This document shows positions 1 through 8,537 of a DNA stretch of 64,000 bases, one piece after another (the first letter of the stretch is position 1; the number at the start of each line of letters is the position of its first letter). The notes beneath the pieces were generated by a model. That model did no database searches. It was not told the origin of the DNA and saw nothing but the letters and a program-made list of their open reading frames with translations. The stretch covers positions 620,001 to 684,000 of the forward strand of contig NZ_BCWV01000003.1 of assembly GCF_001894765.1 (NCBI RefSeq), written 5' to 3'. The position numbers and the translations under genes were made by a program. This DNA comes from Rhodococcoides corynebacterioides NBRC 14404. Lineage in GTDB: Bacteria; Actinomycetota; Actinomycetes; Mycobacteriales; Mycobacteriaceae.

Positions 1-261
1 GGTCGGCAGCACGCCGACGTGGGTGACGGCGAGGTGCGACACGGCGGCGCCGCCGGGGAGGGTGAGGGTGCCGATGCCGGCATCGGTCGTTCCGACGAGG
101 GTCGACTCGTCGTACGCGCCGTAGGTCAGGCCCGGTTCGCGCAGGGTGGTCACGACCTCGCGGGTGACCGGCAGCCCCGGCAGGCCCACCATCGCGGCGC
201 GGAACACCTGCTGGGAGGCGAGCAGCTCGTCGGGGGTGCGCAGGAGGCGGATCTCGACCAT
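1..261 (-). CDS. GNAT N-acetyltransferase, Eis-like (N-terminal part)
   Basis: This is the first 87 codons of a gene that runs off the left edge. The protein starts MVEIRLLRTPDELL and ends in the window at HLAVTHVGVLPT. That ending resembles the acetyl-CoA-binding beta strand before the pyrophosphate loop of Eis-type (enhanced intracellular survival) GNAT enzymes, which acetylate amines on small molecules or proteins. The pyrophosphate loop lies outside the window, so activity and substrate cannot be judged. The ATG sits 6 nt after a TAGGCT box, which suggests a leaderless transcript divergent from the HAD gene. Family call is fairly firm; the Eis subgroup is inference. Confidence 0.72.
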   Translation of the reverse strand, partial: MVEIRLLRTPDELLASQQVFRAAMVGLPGLPVTREVVTTLREPGLTYGAYDESTLVGTTDAGIGTLTLPGGAAVSHLAVTHVGVLPT

Positions 262-267
262 GGAGCC

Positions 268-273
268 AGCCTA
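268..273 (-). promoter_or_regulatory. Putative -10 box of a leaderless promoter (GNAT gene)
   Basis: TAGGCT on the minus strand lies 6 nt before the ATG at 261, leaving no room for a ribosome binding site. This spacing fits actinobacterial leaderless transcripts. It is inferred from spacing only. Confidence 0.45.
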
Positions 274-303
274 GGTCCGCGGTGCTCCCCGTCCACGACG
301 GGG

Positions 304-309
304 CAGAAT
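304..309 (+). promoter_or_regulatory. Putative -10 box of a leaderless promoter (HAD gene)
   Basis: CAGAAT lies 7 nt before the GTG at 317. The hexamer is an imperfect match to TANNNT. If it is the -10 element, the ATG at 308 falls inside the promoter and cannot be the start codon. Confidence 0.35.
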
Positions 310-316
310 GGACTGC

Positions 317-1117
317 GTGACCGCGAACCCAGCCGACCACCGGTGGACCTACCTCATGGACATGGACGGCGTCCTGGTCCACGAGGAGCACCTCGTCCCG
401 GGCGCCGACCGCTTCCTGCAGGAGCTGCAGGACACGGGCACGCCGTTCATCGTGCTGACCAACAACTCGATTCGCACGCGTCGCGATCTGCAGGCGCGCC
501 TGCGCCGGACGGGCCTCGAGATTCCCGAGGAATCGATCTGGACGTCCGCGCTGGCGACCGCGACGTTCCTGCACAACCAGCGGCCGGGTGGAACGGCGTA
601 CGTGGTGGGCGAATCGGGCTTGACGACGGCACTGCACGACATCGGCTACATCATCACCGACATCGACCCGGACTACGTGGTGCTCGGGGAGACGCGCACG
701 TACTCGTTCGAGGCGATCACGACGGCGATCCGCCTGGTCGAGCGCGGCGCACGTTTCATCGCGACCAACCCCGACGCGACCGGTCCGTCGCGGGACGGCT
801 CGCTCCCGGCGACCGGGTCCGTGGCCGCCCTGATCACGCGGGCCACCGGGCGCGAGCCGTACTACGTGGGCAAGCCGAACGCGCTCATGATGCGCTCGGC
901 CCTGCGCGCGATCGGCGCGCACTCGGAGAACACACTCATGATCGGCGACCGCATGGACACCGACGTGGTGTCCGGGCTCGAGGCGGGACTGCAGACCATC
1001 CTGGTGCTCACCGGCATCTCGACGCGCGCGTCGGTGGAGATGTATCCGTTCCGGCCGACGCGGGTCATCGAGTCGGTCGCGGACCTGGTGGGCCACACGG
1101 AGACTCCGTTCGGATGA
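317..1117 (+). CDS. HAD-superfamily (IIA, NagD-like) phosphatase
   Basis: A 266-residue hydrolase of the HAD IIA type, predicted to dephosphorylate a small phosphometabolite in the cytoplasm. Motif I is DMDGVL near residues 15-20 with the nucleophilic Asp. Motif II is VLTNNS near residue 50. The C-terminal GKPNALMM and GDRMDTDV supply the Lys and metal-binding Asp residues. The length is normal for the family. I chose the GTG at 317, 7 nt after a -10-like box, over the ATG at 308 that lies within the box. Its stop overlaps the ATG of the isochorismate synthase gene (ATGA), so the two are probably co-translated. The substrate is unknown; a link to chorismate metabolism is only contextual. Confidence 0.85.
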   Translation: MTANPADHRWTYLMDMDGVLVHEEHLVPGADRFLQELQDTGTPFIVLTNNSIRTRRDLQARLRRTGLEIPEESIWTSALATATFLHNQRPGGTAYVVGESGLTTALHDIGYIITDIDPDYVVLGETRTYSFEAITTAIRLVERGARFIATNPDATGPSRDGSLPATGSVAALITRATGREPYYVGKPNALMMRSALRAIGAHSENTLMIGDRMDTDVVSGLEAGLQTILVLTGISTRASVEMYPFRPTRVIESVADLVGHTETPFG

Positions 1118-2205
1118 CCTTTCTCTACTCCCGTCCCGACCGCAGCGTGGTGGCGTCGGGCGCACGGCAGTCGTTCGATCACGTCGACGACGCACGCGAG
1201 GCACTCGCCGACGGTGATGCGTCGGTTCTGGTCGGGGCGTTCGGATTCGACGCCGCCACGCTGTGCGCGCTGGTGGAGCCGGTCACGTTCGAGCGGTACG
1301 ACGAGCCCCGCGTCCCCGCCGACGACCTCGACCTGCCGGGGGCGGTGATCGCCTCGCGGAACCCGCCGCCGGAGAAGCACGTCGACCGGGTGCGCCGGGC
1401 ACTGACCATCCTGCGGCACCCCGGCGGGGCACTGCGCAAGGTGGTCCTGGCCCGCTCGATCACCCTGGTCTTCGACCGCCCGCTGGACCCGATCGTGTTG
1501 GCGGACGGTCTGATCGCGGCCAATCCCGGCCACAACGGGTTCTGCGTCGACCTCACCGCGGCGGGTGGCCCGTACTTCGGGCGTCACCTCGTCGGTGCGT
1601 CACCGGAGCTGTTGGTCCGCCGCACCGGACGGGAGGTGGTGTGTCGCCCCTTCGCCGGAACCGCTCCGCGCAGTGCCGATCCCGAGGCCGACCGCGCGGC
1701 CGGCGAGGCTCTGCTGGCCAGCGCCAAGAATCTCGAGGAGCACCGGTACGTGGTGGACGCCATCGCCGCCGCGCTCGCCCCGCTGTGCGACGACCTCGAC
1801 GTTCCCGACGAGCCCACCCTCATCGGGACGCCGGCGGTGTGGCACCTCGCGACCCCGATCACCGGCACTCTGCGTGACTCCGCCACGACCGCACTGGATC
1901 TCGCGTTGGCCCTGCACCCGACACCTGCCGTCGCGGGCAGCCCCACCGATCTGGCCCTGCGCACCATCGACCTGGTCGAGTCGGGCCGCAGCCGCGACTT
2001 CTACGCCGGTGCCGTCGGGTGGTGCGACGCCGCGGGCGACGGCGAGTGGATGGTGGCCATTCGCTGCCTGGACATCGCGGCCGACGGGAAGAGCGGTGTC
2101 GCGACGGCCGGCGGCGGCATCGTCGCCGACTCCGACCCCGACGCCGAACTCGACGAGACCACCGCGAAGTTCGCGACGGTGCTCGCGCCGTTCGGCCTCG
2201 CCTGA
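1114..2205 (+). CDS. entC: Isochorismate synthase
   Basis: A 363-residue chorismate-binding enzyme that converts chorismate to isochorismate, feeding menaquinone or salicylate-type siderophore synthesis. Visible hallmarks are LRKVVLARS around residue 110 (general-base Lys), GASPELLVRR, ATPITGTL, HPTPAVAGSP, DLVESGRSRDFYAGAVGW and the C-terminal TAGGGIV. The single-domain length matches the EntC/MenF/DhbC group rather than anthranilate or aminodeoxychorismate synthases. The ATG overlaps the preceding stop by 4 bp, indicating translational coupling to the HAD gene. No other menaquinone or siderophore genes lie nearby, so which pathway it serves cannot be told from the window. In mycobacteria the single homologue is called entC. 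Confidence 0.88.
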   Translation: MTFLYSRPDRSVVASGARQSFDHVDDAREALADGDASVLVGAFGFDAATLCALVEPVTFERYDEPRVPADDLDLPGAVIASRNPPPEKHVDRVRRALTILRHPGGALRKVVLARSITLVFDRPLDPIVLADGLIAANPGHNGFCVDLTAAGGPYFGRHLVGASPELLVRRTGREVVCRPFAGTAPRSADPEADRAAGEALLASAKNLEEHRYVVDAIAAALAPLCDDLDVPDEPTLIGTPAVWHLATPITGTLRDSATTALDLALALHPTPAVAGSPTDLALRTIDLVESGRSRDFYAGAVGWCDAAGDGEWMVAIRCLDIAADGKSGVATAGGGIVADSDPDAELDETTAKFATVLAPFGLA

Positions 2206-2231
2206 TCGGACGCGCGAGCGCCGCGCCGCCG

Positions 2232-3440
2232 CTATCGGGTCAGTGCGCCCTCGATGTCACCGAGCAGGTCCGCCACGTCCTCGAGGCCGACGGAGATGCG
2301 GACCACGCCGTCCGTGATCCCCACGGCTGCACGGCCTTCCGGTCCCATGGACCGGTGGGTCGTCGTGGCCGGGTGCGTCGTCATGGTCTTGGCGTCGCCG
2401 AGGTTGTTCGAGATGTCGACGATGCGCAACCCGTTGAGGAACTGGAACGCCCGCTCCTTGCCGCCCTCGAGCTCGAACGTGACCACGGTGCCGCCGCCGG
2501 ACATCTGCGCCATCGCCAGCTCGTGCTGCGGGTGTGACTCGAGGTAGGGATACCGGACCCAACGAATGCCGGGTTGCGTCTCCAGGAACTCCGCCACGGC
2601 CAACGCGGACGCCGTCATCCGTTGCACGCGTAGGGCCATCGTCTCGAGGCCCTTGAGCAGGGTCCAGGCGTTGAACGGGCTCAGCGCCGGGCCGGTGTGC
2701 CGCATGAGCTTCTGGACCGGGCCGTCGATGTAGTCCTGCGAGCCCAGGATCGCACCGCCGAGCACGCGGCCCTGACCGTCGATGTGCTTGGTGCCGGAGT
2801 AGACCACCACGTCGGCGCCGAGGTCGAAGCTCCGCTGGAGGATCGGCGTCGCGAAGACGTTGTCCAGCACCACCTGTGCGCCCGCGGCGTGGGCCAGCTC
2901 GACCACCCGCCGGACGTCCACCAGCGACTGCATCGGGTTCGACGGCGTCTCGAAGAACACGGCCGTGGTGGGCACCGACAGCGCCTGCTCCCACTGGTCG
3001 AGATCCTCACCGTCGACGAAGACCGTCTCCACACCCCAGCGCGGCAGGATCTCGTTGCACACCACGAAGCACGACCCGAAGAGACTGCGGGCCGCCACCA
3101 GCCGGTCCCCGGCCTTCAGCAGCGCGCCGAGTGCGGTGAACACGGCCGACATGCCGGACGACGTCGCGAACGCCGCCTCCGCGCCGTCGAGCAGCCGGAT
3201 GCGCTCCTCGAACATCGACACCGTCGGGTTGCCGTACCGCGAGTAGACGAAATGATCGACGTCGCCGGTGAAGGCCTGCTCGGCCGCCTCCGCGCTCTCG
3301 TAGACGAAGCCCGACGTGAGGTAGAGCGCCTCGGCGTTCTCCTCGAACCCGGACCGGTTCAGCCCGCCGCGCACCCCCAGGGTGCCGGGGCCCACGCCGT
3401 CGGGAAGGGGCTTGGAAAATCCACCGCCACGAGGGATCAC
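2232..3440 (-). CDS. metZ: O-succinylhomoserine sulfhydrylase
   Basis: A PLP-dependent Cys/Met-metabolism enzyme of 402 residues. It makes homocysteine from O-succinylhomoserine and sulfide. Visible features are the substrate loop YSRYGNPTV, the cofactor region SSGMSA, and the PLP-lysine segment VYSGTKHIDGQG, with Lys in SGTKH. The ending NLGDAKTMTTHPATTTH followed by GVVRISVGLED is typical of MetZ/MetB fold-type I enzymes. The GTG start overlaps the rhodanese stop as GTGA. The rhodanese-metZ order is as I recall it from mycobacteria (Rv0390-Rv0391), which supports MetZ over cystathionine gamma-synthase and suggests that the rhodanese handles sulfur for it. Confidence 0.92.
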   Translation of the reverse strand: MIPRGGGFSKPLPDGVGPGTLGVRGGLNRSGFEENAEALYLTSGFVYESAEAAEQAFTGDVDHFVYSRYGNPTVSMFEERIRLLDGAEAAFATSSGMSAVFTALGALLKAGDRLVAARSLFGSCFVVCNEILPRWGVETVFVDGEDLDQWEQALSVPTTAVFFETPSNPMQSLVDVRRVVELAHAAGAQVVLDNVFATPILQRSFDLGADVVVYSGTKHIDGQGRVLGGAILGSQDYIDGPVQKLMRHTGPALSPFNAWTLLKGLETMALRVQRMTASALAVAEFLETQPGIRWVRYPYLESHPQHELAMAQMSGGGTVVTFELEGGKERAFQFLNGLRIVDISNNLGDAKTMTTHPATTTHRSMGPEGRAAVGITDGVVRISVGLEDVADLLGDIEGALTR

Positions 3441-3847
3441 TTCTGCCGCCACGCGAGGCCGACCGCACGCCACCCGGCACCGCCACGGTGCCCGTCCTCG
3501 TCGGTCGCGCCCTCGAAGCCGTCGAGCACGTTGTAGGCCGGTGCGATCCCGGCAGCCGTCGCCGCCTCCGCGGCGCCGATGGACCGCTGCCCGGAGCGAC
3601 ACAGGAAGACCACCGGGCCGGACTCGACCCCGGACGCGCGCAGCTGCTCGACGAAGTGCTCGTTCGGGCGGCCGTCGGGGTAGCTCACCCACTCGACGAA
3701 GGCGGTGCGCTTGTTCAGCGACGAGGTGTCCGGCACACCGACGTACGTCCACTCCGCGTGCGTGCGGACGTCGACCAACGACGCGTTCGGATCCGAGGCC
3801 AGCATCTCCCAGGCCTGCTCGGGCGTGATGTCTCCTGCGTAGCTCAC
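3437..3847 (-). CDS. Rhodanese-like sulfurtransferase, metZ partner
   Basis: A single-domain rhodanese of 136 residues with the catalytic loop VVFLCRSGQRS; the Cys in CRSGQR carries the persulfide. The N-terminal part ASLVDVRTHAEW is the usual rhodanese A motif. The GTG start (VSYAGDITPEQAW) was chosen because the upstream reading frame looks like intergenic DNA. Its stop overlaps the metZ start by 4 bp, so the proteins should be made together. By context it supplies or detoxifies reduced sulfur for homocysteine synthesis. The partnership is inference; the fold is clear. Confidence 0.87.
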   Translation of the reverse strand: MSYAGDITPEQAWEMLASDPNASLVDVRTHAEWTYVGVPDTSSLNKRTAFVEWVSYPDGRPNEHFVEQLRASGVESGPVVFLCRSGQRSIGAAEAATAAGIAPAYNVLDGFEGATDEDGHRGGAGWRAVGLAWRQK

Positions 3848-3923
3848 GGCCCCAGTTTCGCACACAGGGCTTCGTGCCCGATTTGTCGCATAGTCGCAGC
3901 GCAGGACGTTATGAGGGCAAGAT

Positions 3924-5621
3924 GTGCCGATGAGCGACACCACTGCTCCGGGGAGCGAAGCCACCGCGTCGGCGCAGGATTCCACCGGGACCGACTTCAC
4001 GCACAAACAAATTCTGACCGTCATCTCCGGGCTGATGCTCGGAATGTTCCTCGCGGCGCTGGATCAGACGATCGTCTCGACGTCGATCCGCACCATCGCC
4101 GACGACCTCCAGGGGTTCTCGATCCAGGCGTGGGTCACCACCGCGTACCTCATCACCGCCACGATCTCGACCCCGCTCTACGGCAAGCTGTCCGACCTCT
4201 ACGGCCGCAAGCAGTTCTTCCTCGCCGCCATCACGATCTTCGTGATCGGGTCGGCGCTCTGCGGCTTCGCGACGTCGATGTACCAACTGGCCGCGTTCCG
4301 CGCCGTGCAGGGCCTCGGCGCCGGCGGCCTGTTCTCGCTGGCGTTGACCATCGTCGGCGACATCGTCCCGCCGCGCGAACGCGCCAAGTACCAGGGCTAC
4401 TTCCTCGCCGTGTTCGGCACGTCGAGCGTGCTCGGTCCGGTCATCGGCGGCGTGCTCTCCGGCGCCGACGAGATCCTCTCGATCACCGGCTGGCGGTGGG
4501 TGTTCTTCGTCAACGTGCCCATCGGCGTCGTCGCGTTGTTCGTCGTCGCCAAGGTCCTGAACCTGCCGCCGCGGCGCGGGAACGCCGTCGTCGACTGGGG
4601 CGGCGCCGCCGCGCTCGCGGTCGGTCTGGTGCCGCTGCTCATCATCGCCGAGCAGGGCCGCGTCTGGGGCTGGGGCTCCGGCCGGGCGGTGATCTGTTAC
4701 GTCGTCGGCGCGCTCGGCATCGCCGCGTTCATCGCGGTCGAGGTCCGGATGAAGTCGAACGCCCTGATCCCCATGCGGTTCTTCCGCAACTCGACGTTCA
4801 GCATCGGACTGCTGCTGTCGGTGGTCACCGGCGCCGCGATGTTCGGTGGCATCACCCTGCTGCCGCAGTACCTGCAGGTGGTCAAGGGATCGTCGCCGAC
4901 GCTCGCCGGGTTCCAGATGCTGCCGTTGGTGCTGGGCATCATGATCGCCTCGGTCTTCTCCGGGCAGATGATCTCGCGGACCGGGCACTACCGCCCGTAC
5001 CCGATCATCGGCACCACCCTGATGACGGTCTGCATGTTCGCGTTCTCGTTCATCCGGTTCGACACCCCGCTGTGGGCGATCATGCTCGCGATGTTCGGGT
5101 TCGGCTTCGGGCTGGGCAACCTGATGCAGCCGCTCACCCTCGCCATCCAGAACTCGCTGCCGCCGCAGGACATGGGCGTCTCGACGTCGTCGGCCACGTT
5201 CTTCCGCCAGATCGGCGGCACCATCGGTGTCGCGGCGTTCCTGTCGCTGTTGTTCTCCCGCGTCACCGACACCATTCGCGACGCGCTGATCCAGGCCGCC
5301 GCGACGCCCGAGTTCCGGACCGCCGTCGGCGAGGCCGCACAGAGCAGCGACCCGACGGTCGCCGGGCTGGCGCGGGGACTGGCGTCGGGCGACGGGTCGG
5401 CGGCCGGCGGCGTCCTCGAGGACACGTCGTTCATCCAGAAGCTGCCGACGGCGCTCGGTGACCCCTTCCGCATCGGCTTCTCCGACGCGATGGATCAGGT
5501 GTTCGTCGCGGCCGGCGTGCTCCTGGCCGTCGGGTTCGTCATCAACCTGTTCCACAAGGAGATTCCGCTGCGCACACAGGGCGGGTTGGCCGCGCAGCGG
5601 GCGGAACTCGCGGAGCCCTGA
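3924..5621 (+). CDS. MFS drug efflux transporter (DHA2, EmrB/QacA type)
   Basis: An inner-membrane proton-coupled multidrug exporter of about 565 residues with the hydrophobic pattern of 14 transmembrane helices. DHA2 landmarks are FLAALDQTIVSTSI near residue 38 (motif D1), GKLSDLYGRKQ (motif A) and VQGLGAGGLFSLAL (motif B). The segment GTSSVLGPVIGGVLS is motif C, the antiporter signature. The GTG at 3924 lies 6 nt after a GAGGG; an ATG at 3930 (MSDTTAPG) is the alternative start. It stands alone between convergent or divergent genes, with no adjacent regulator, so the substrate cannot be inferred. Confidence 0.9.
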   Translation: MPMSDTTAPGSEATASAQDSTGTDFTHKQILTVISGLMLGMFLAALDQTIVSTSIRTIADDLQGFSIQAWVTTAYLITATISTPLYGKLSDLYGRKQFFLAAITIFVIGSALCGFATSMYQLAAFRAVQGLGAGGLFSLALTIVGDIVPPRERAKYQGYFLAVFGTSSVLGPVIGGVLSGADEILSITGWRWVFFVNVPIGVVALFVVAKVLNLPPRRGNAVVDWGGAAALAVGLVPLLIIAEQGRVWGWGSGRAVICYVVGALGIAAFIAVEVRMKSNALIPMRFFRNSTFSIGLLLSVVTGAAMFGGITLLPQYLQVVKGSSPTLAGFQMLPLVLGIMIASVFSGQMISRTGHYRPYPIIGTTLMTVCMFAFSFIRFDTPLWAIMLAMFGFGFGLGNLMQPLTLAIQNSLPPQDMGVSTSSATFFRQIGGTIGVAAFLSLLFSRVTDTIRDALIQAAATPEFRTAVGEAAQSSDPTVAGLARGLASGDGSAAGGVLEDTSFIQKLPTALGDPFRIGFSDAMDQVFVAAGVLLAVGFVINLFHKEIPLRTQGGLAAQRAELAEP

Positions 5622-5635
5622 GCCGGGGGCGGACC

Positions 5636-6040
5636 TCAGCTGCTGCAGATCTTCCAGGCCTCGTCCTGGCGCACGGCGTTCCAGGTGAGGGTCTGCTCGC
5701 TGCCGTCGAGGGTGACGGTGACGTCCACCTCGGCGGTGTCACCGTTCACCCGCACCTCGTCGATGGTGTCCAGGTCGACCGACTCGGCGTCGCGCAGCGG
5801 CGCGTTCACGATGCCGGCGCACTGCAGGGAGGCCAGCCGGTCGCCGTCGTTCTGCCCGGCGGCCTCCACGTACTCCGCGACCACCGTGCCCACCCGCTGG
5901 TTCTCGCTCACGTTGTCCTCGGGCGAGCGGGTCAGCGACAACACGGCGACGACGATCGCCACCACGGCGACCACTGCGGCCGCCGCGACGAACGGGAGAG
6001 CGGTGGAGCGGCCGGCGGGTTCGGGCTCGGGTGTGCTCAT
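5636..6040 (-). CDS. Small membrane-anchored protein with NTF2/DUF4878-like outer domain
   Basis: A 134-residue protein with a short cytoplasmic start (MSTPEPEPAGRS), one strong transmembrane helix at about residues 15-37, and an extracytoplasmic part. The pattern VGTVVAEYVEAAGQNDGDRLASL followed by beta strands ending in AWKICSS resembles the DUF4878/NTF2-like domains common in actinobacterial secreted lipoproteins. Two outer-domain Cys residues (LQCAG and KICSS) could form a disulfide. Its stop lies 15 bp from the end of the convergent MFS gene. The role is unknown; the membrane anchor is clear and the domain assignment tentative. Confidence 0.6.
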   Translation of the reverse strand: MSTPEPEPAGRSTALPFVAAAAVVAVVAIVVAVLSLTRSPEDNVSENQRVGTVVAEYVEAAGQNDGDRLASLQCAGIVNAPLRDAESVDLDTIDEVRVNGDTAEVDVTVTLDGSEQTLTWNAVRQDEAWKICSS

Positions 6041-6217
6041 GGTCGAGATCTTCTCACCCGGCGAGACCCGGCCCGTGGCCACCACTGGCCACCTTCACAA
6101 CGTCGTGCCGGGTGTTCGATGCCCCCTCCCTGCCGCTGACCTGGCGCACCGCGGCCCCCACCTGTTCATTTATGCTGAGCTGTCCGCCCCGTTCGACCGT
6201 GAGGTAGATCCACGCTG

Positions 6218-7597
6218 ATGACTGACCAGACCCGCCCGCTTCGTGTGGCCATCGTGGGCGCCGGCCCGGCCGGAATCTACGCCGCCGATGCCCTGATGAA
6301 GTCGGACCACAACGTGTCCGGTCCCGGCGTGAGCATCGACCTCTTCGAGCGCATGCCCGCCCCCTTCGGCCTGATCCGCTACGGCGTCGCGCCGGATCAC
6401 CCGCGCATCAAGGGCATCATCACCGCGCTGCACAAGGTCCTCGACAAGCCGCAGGTACGCCTGCTGGGCAACATCGACTACGGCACCGACATCGACCTGC
6501 CGACGCTGCGCCGCTTCTACGACGCGGTCGTCTTCTCCACCGGCGCCAACGCCGACCGTGACCTGAAGATCCCCGGAATCGACCTCGACGGCAGCTACGG
6601 CGCCGCGGACTTCGTCTCCTGGTACGACGGTCATCCCGACGTCCCGCGCACCTGGCCGCTCGAGGCGGAGAAGGTCGCCGTGCTCGGCGTCGGCAACGTC
6701 GCCCTGGACGTCGCCCGCGTGCTCGCCAAGACCGGCGACGAGCTGCTCCCCACGGAGATCCCGGCCAACGTGTACGAGGGCCTCAAGGCCAACAAGGCCG
6801 TCGAGGTGCACGTGTTCGGCCGCCGCGGTCCCGCGCAGGCCAAGTTCACCCCGCTCGAGCTGCGCGAGCTCGACCACTCGCCCAACATCGAGGTCATCGT
6901 CGCGCCCGAGGACATCGACTACGACGAGGGCTCGGAGAAGGCTCGCCGCGAGTCCAAGCAGGTCGACATGGTGGCCAACACCCTGCAGGACTGGGCCATC
7001 CGGGACCAGGGCGACCGCCCGCACAAGCTGTTCCTGCACTTCTTCGAGTCCCCGCACGAGGTGCTCGGCGAGGACGGCAAGGTGGTCGGACTGCGCACCG
7101 AGCGCACCGAGCTCGACGGCACCGGCAACGTCAAGGGCACCGGCAAGTACACCGACTGGGACGTCCAGGCCGTGTACCGCGCCGTCGGCTACCTGTCGCA
7201 GAACATCGCCGACCTGCCGTTCGACGAGCTCGCGGGCACCATTCCCAACGAGGCCGGCCGCGTGCTGAACAACGACGGCACGCCGTTCCCGTCCACCTAC
7301 GTCACCGGCTGGATCAAGCGCGGCCCGGTGGGCCTCATCGGCCACACCAAGGGCGACGCCAACGAGACCGTCGCCAACCTGCTGGCCGACGCGCCGTCGT
7401 TCGCCGGCGCGGAGGAGCCCGCCGAAGACGCGGTCACGGCGTTCCTCGAGTCGAAGAACATTCCGTTCACCACATGGGACGGCTGGTACCGGCTCGACGC
7501 CCACGAGCGCAGCCTGGGTGAGCCCCAGGGCCGCGAGCGGGTCAAGGTCGTCGAGCGCGAGGACATGCTCCGCGCCAGCGAGCCCGACAAGATCTAG
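6218..7597 (+). CDS. fprA: NADPH:ferredoxin reductase, adrenodoxin-reductase type
   Basis: A 459-residue flavoenzyme that passes electrons from NADPH through FAD to ferredoxins, which in turn supply cytochromes P450 and other oxygenases. The FAD site is VAIVGAGPAGIYAAD at residues 10-24. The stretch APFGLIRYGVAPDHPRIK is characteristic of the adrenodoxin reductase/FprA family. The NADPH site is VLGVGNVALDVARVL near residue 155, followed by the FGRRGPAQAKFT signature. GWIKRGPVGLIGHTKGDA near residue 364 completes the FAD fold. Length and motifs match Mycobacterium FprA (Rv3106). Its stop codon overlaps the convergent SMP-30 stop by 4 bp. Confidence 0.95.
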   Translation: MTDQTRPLRVAIVGAGPAGIYAADALMKSDHNVSGPGVSIDLFERMPAPFGLIRYGVAPDHPRIKGIITALHKVLDKPQVRLLGNIDYGTDIDLPTLRRFYDAVVFSTGANADRDLKIPGIDLDGSYGAADFVSWYDGHPDVPRTWPLEAEKVAVLGVGNVALDVARVLAKTGDELLPTEIPANVYEGLKANKAVEVHVFGRRGPAQAKFTPLELRELDHSPNIEVIVAPEDIDYDEGSEKARRESKQVDMVANTLQDWAIRDQGDRPHKLFLHFFESPHEVLGEDGKVVGLRTERTELDGTGNVKGTGKYTDWDVQAVYRAVGYLSQNIADLPFDELAGTIPNEAGRVLNNDGTPFPSTYVTGWIKRGPVGLIGHTKGDANETVANLLADAPSFAGAEEPAEDAVTAFLESKNIPFTTWDGWYRLDAHERSLGEPQGRERVKVVEREDMLRASEPDKI

Positions 7598-8463
7598 AAC
7601 CGGACCGCCAGCAGGCGTCCCTCACGCTCCTCCTTGCGAGCGTGTTCGTTGAAATCCGGTGCGGCGCACGCGAACAGCGTGCGCCCATCGGATCCACCGA
7701 ACCCACAGGCGAAGACACCGGTGTCGAAGGTCAGCTCGTCCACCACGCCCTCGCCCTCGCGAATCTGCACGATGCGCTGGTTCAGCGCGTCGGCCGCCCA
7801 CAGCGTGCCGTCCGGTCCCAGCGCGCAGCCGTCGGGCGCCACCACCACCTCACCGATCCCCGTCGCCATGTCGGTCGACTGCGGCATCGGACCCAACACC
7901 GCCCAGTCCCGACGCGGGCCGAGCACACCGTCGGCGCCGATCCGGAACGCGGAGATGCGGTTGCCGAGGGTTTCGTCGACCAGCAGGTCGCCGTCGGCGG
8001 TCACCGCCATGCCGTTGGGGAAGTGCAGGTCCGTGGCGTCCTCGTGGACCGAGCCGTCGGGCTCGACGCGCAGGAGCGACGCCGTCTCGATCGGGGCGAG
8101 GTTCATCAGATCGAAGCCGAAGTTGCCCACGTACGCGCGGCCGTCGGCGTCGACGTGCATGTCGTTGGCGTGGCCGGTCGCGTGCGCCGACAGGTCCGCG
8201 TGCACGACGAGGCTGCCGTCGTTCTCCCGGCGCAGGACCTTCCGGTCCCGCATCGACACCACCAGCAGTCGACCGTCGGGCAGCCACCCGAGGCCCGACG
8301 GCTGCTCCGGCACCTCCGCCTCCACCCGGACGTCGTCGCCGGCCTCGGTCGCGGACAGCACCTGCCCGGTGTAGAAGTCGGACACCCAGATGCGCCCGTC
8401 GTGCCACCGCGGGCACTCGAAGTAGGTGTAGCCCTCCAGCACGATCGTCGGTTCGGCTTTCAT
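7594..8463 (-). CDS. SMP-30/gluconolactonase-family hydrolase
   Basis: A 289-residue six-bladed beta-propeller of the SMP-30 type, which hydrolyses sugar or other lactones with one divalent metal. Likely metal ligands are the Glu of FECPRWHDG near residue 16, the Asn of FPNGMAV and the Asp of WAADALNQR. Inter-blade repeats such as GLGWLPDGRLLVVS and AYVGNFGFDL are visible. An AGGAG-like ribosome site precedes the ATG. The start faces that of a metal-dependent lactonase/amidohydrolase across about 75 bp, so the two could act in one degradative route. The substrate is unknown. Confidence 0.82.
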   Translation of the reverse strand: MKAEPTIVLEGYTYFECPRWHDGRIWVSDFYTGQVLSATEAGDDVRVEAEVPEQPSGLGWLPDGRLLVVSMRDRKVLRRENDGSLVVHADLSAHATGHANDMHVDADGRAYVGNFGFDLMNLAPIETASLLRVEPDGSVHEDATDLHFPNGMAVTADGDLLVDETLGNRISAFRIGADGVLGPRRDWAVLGPMPQSTDMATGIGEVVVAPDGCALGPDGTLWAADALNQRIVQIREGEGVVDELTFDTGVFACGFGGSDGRTLFACAAPDFNEHARKEEREGRLLAVRF

Positions 8464-8537
8464 GAATCTCCTCGAATCTCGTCCACCACCCGCGGTGGGT
8501 CGTACGCCGTAAGCTTCTGTGAGGCATCCTGACAGAC

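Noticed and set aside
19..1113. Long plus-strand frame fused upstream of isochorismate synthase
   Set aside because: It overlaps the HAD gene in another frame and gives Arg/Gly/Ala/His-rich sequence typical of high-GC shadow frames.
3909..5555. 548-codon minus-strand frame opposite the MFS gene
   Set aside because: The composition (Glu/Arg/Gly/Asp/His runs) is that of an antisense shadow; the plus strand encodes a clear 14-helix transporter.
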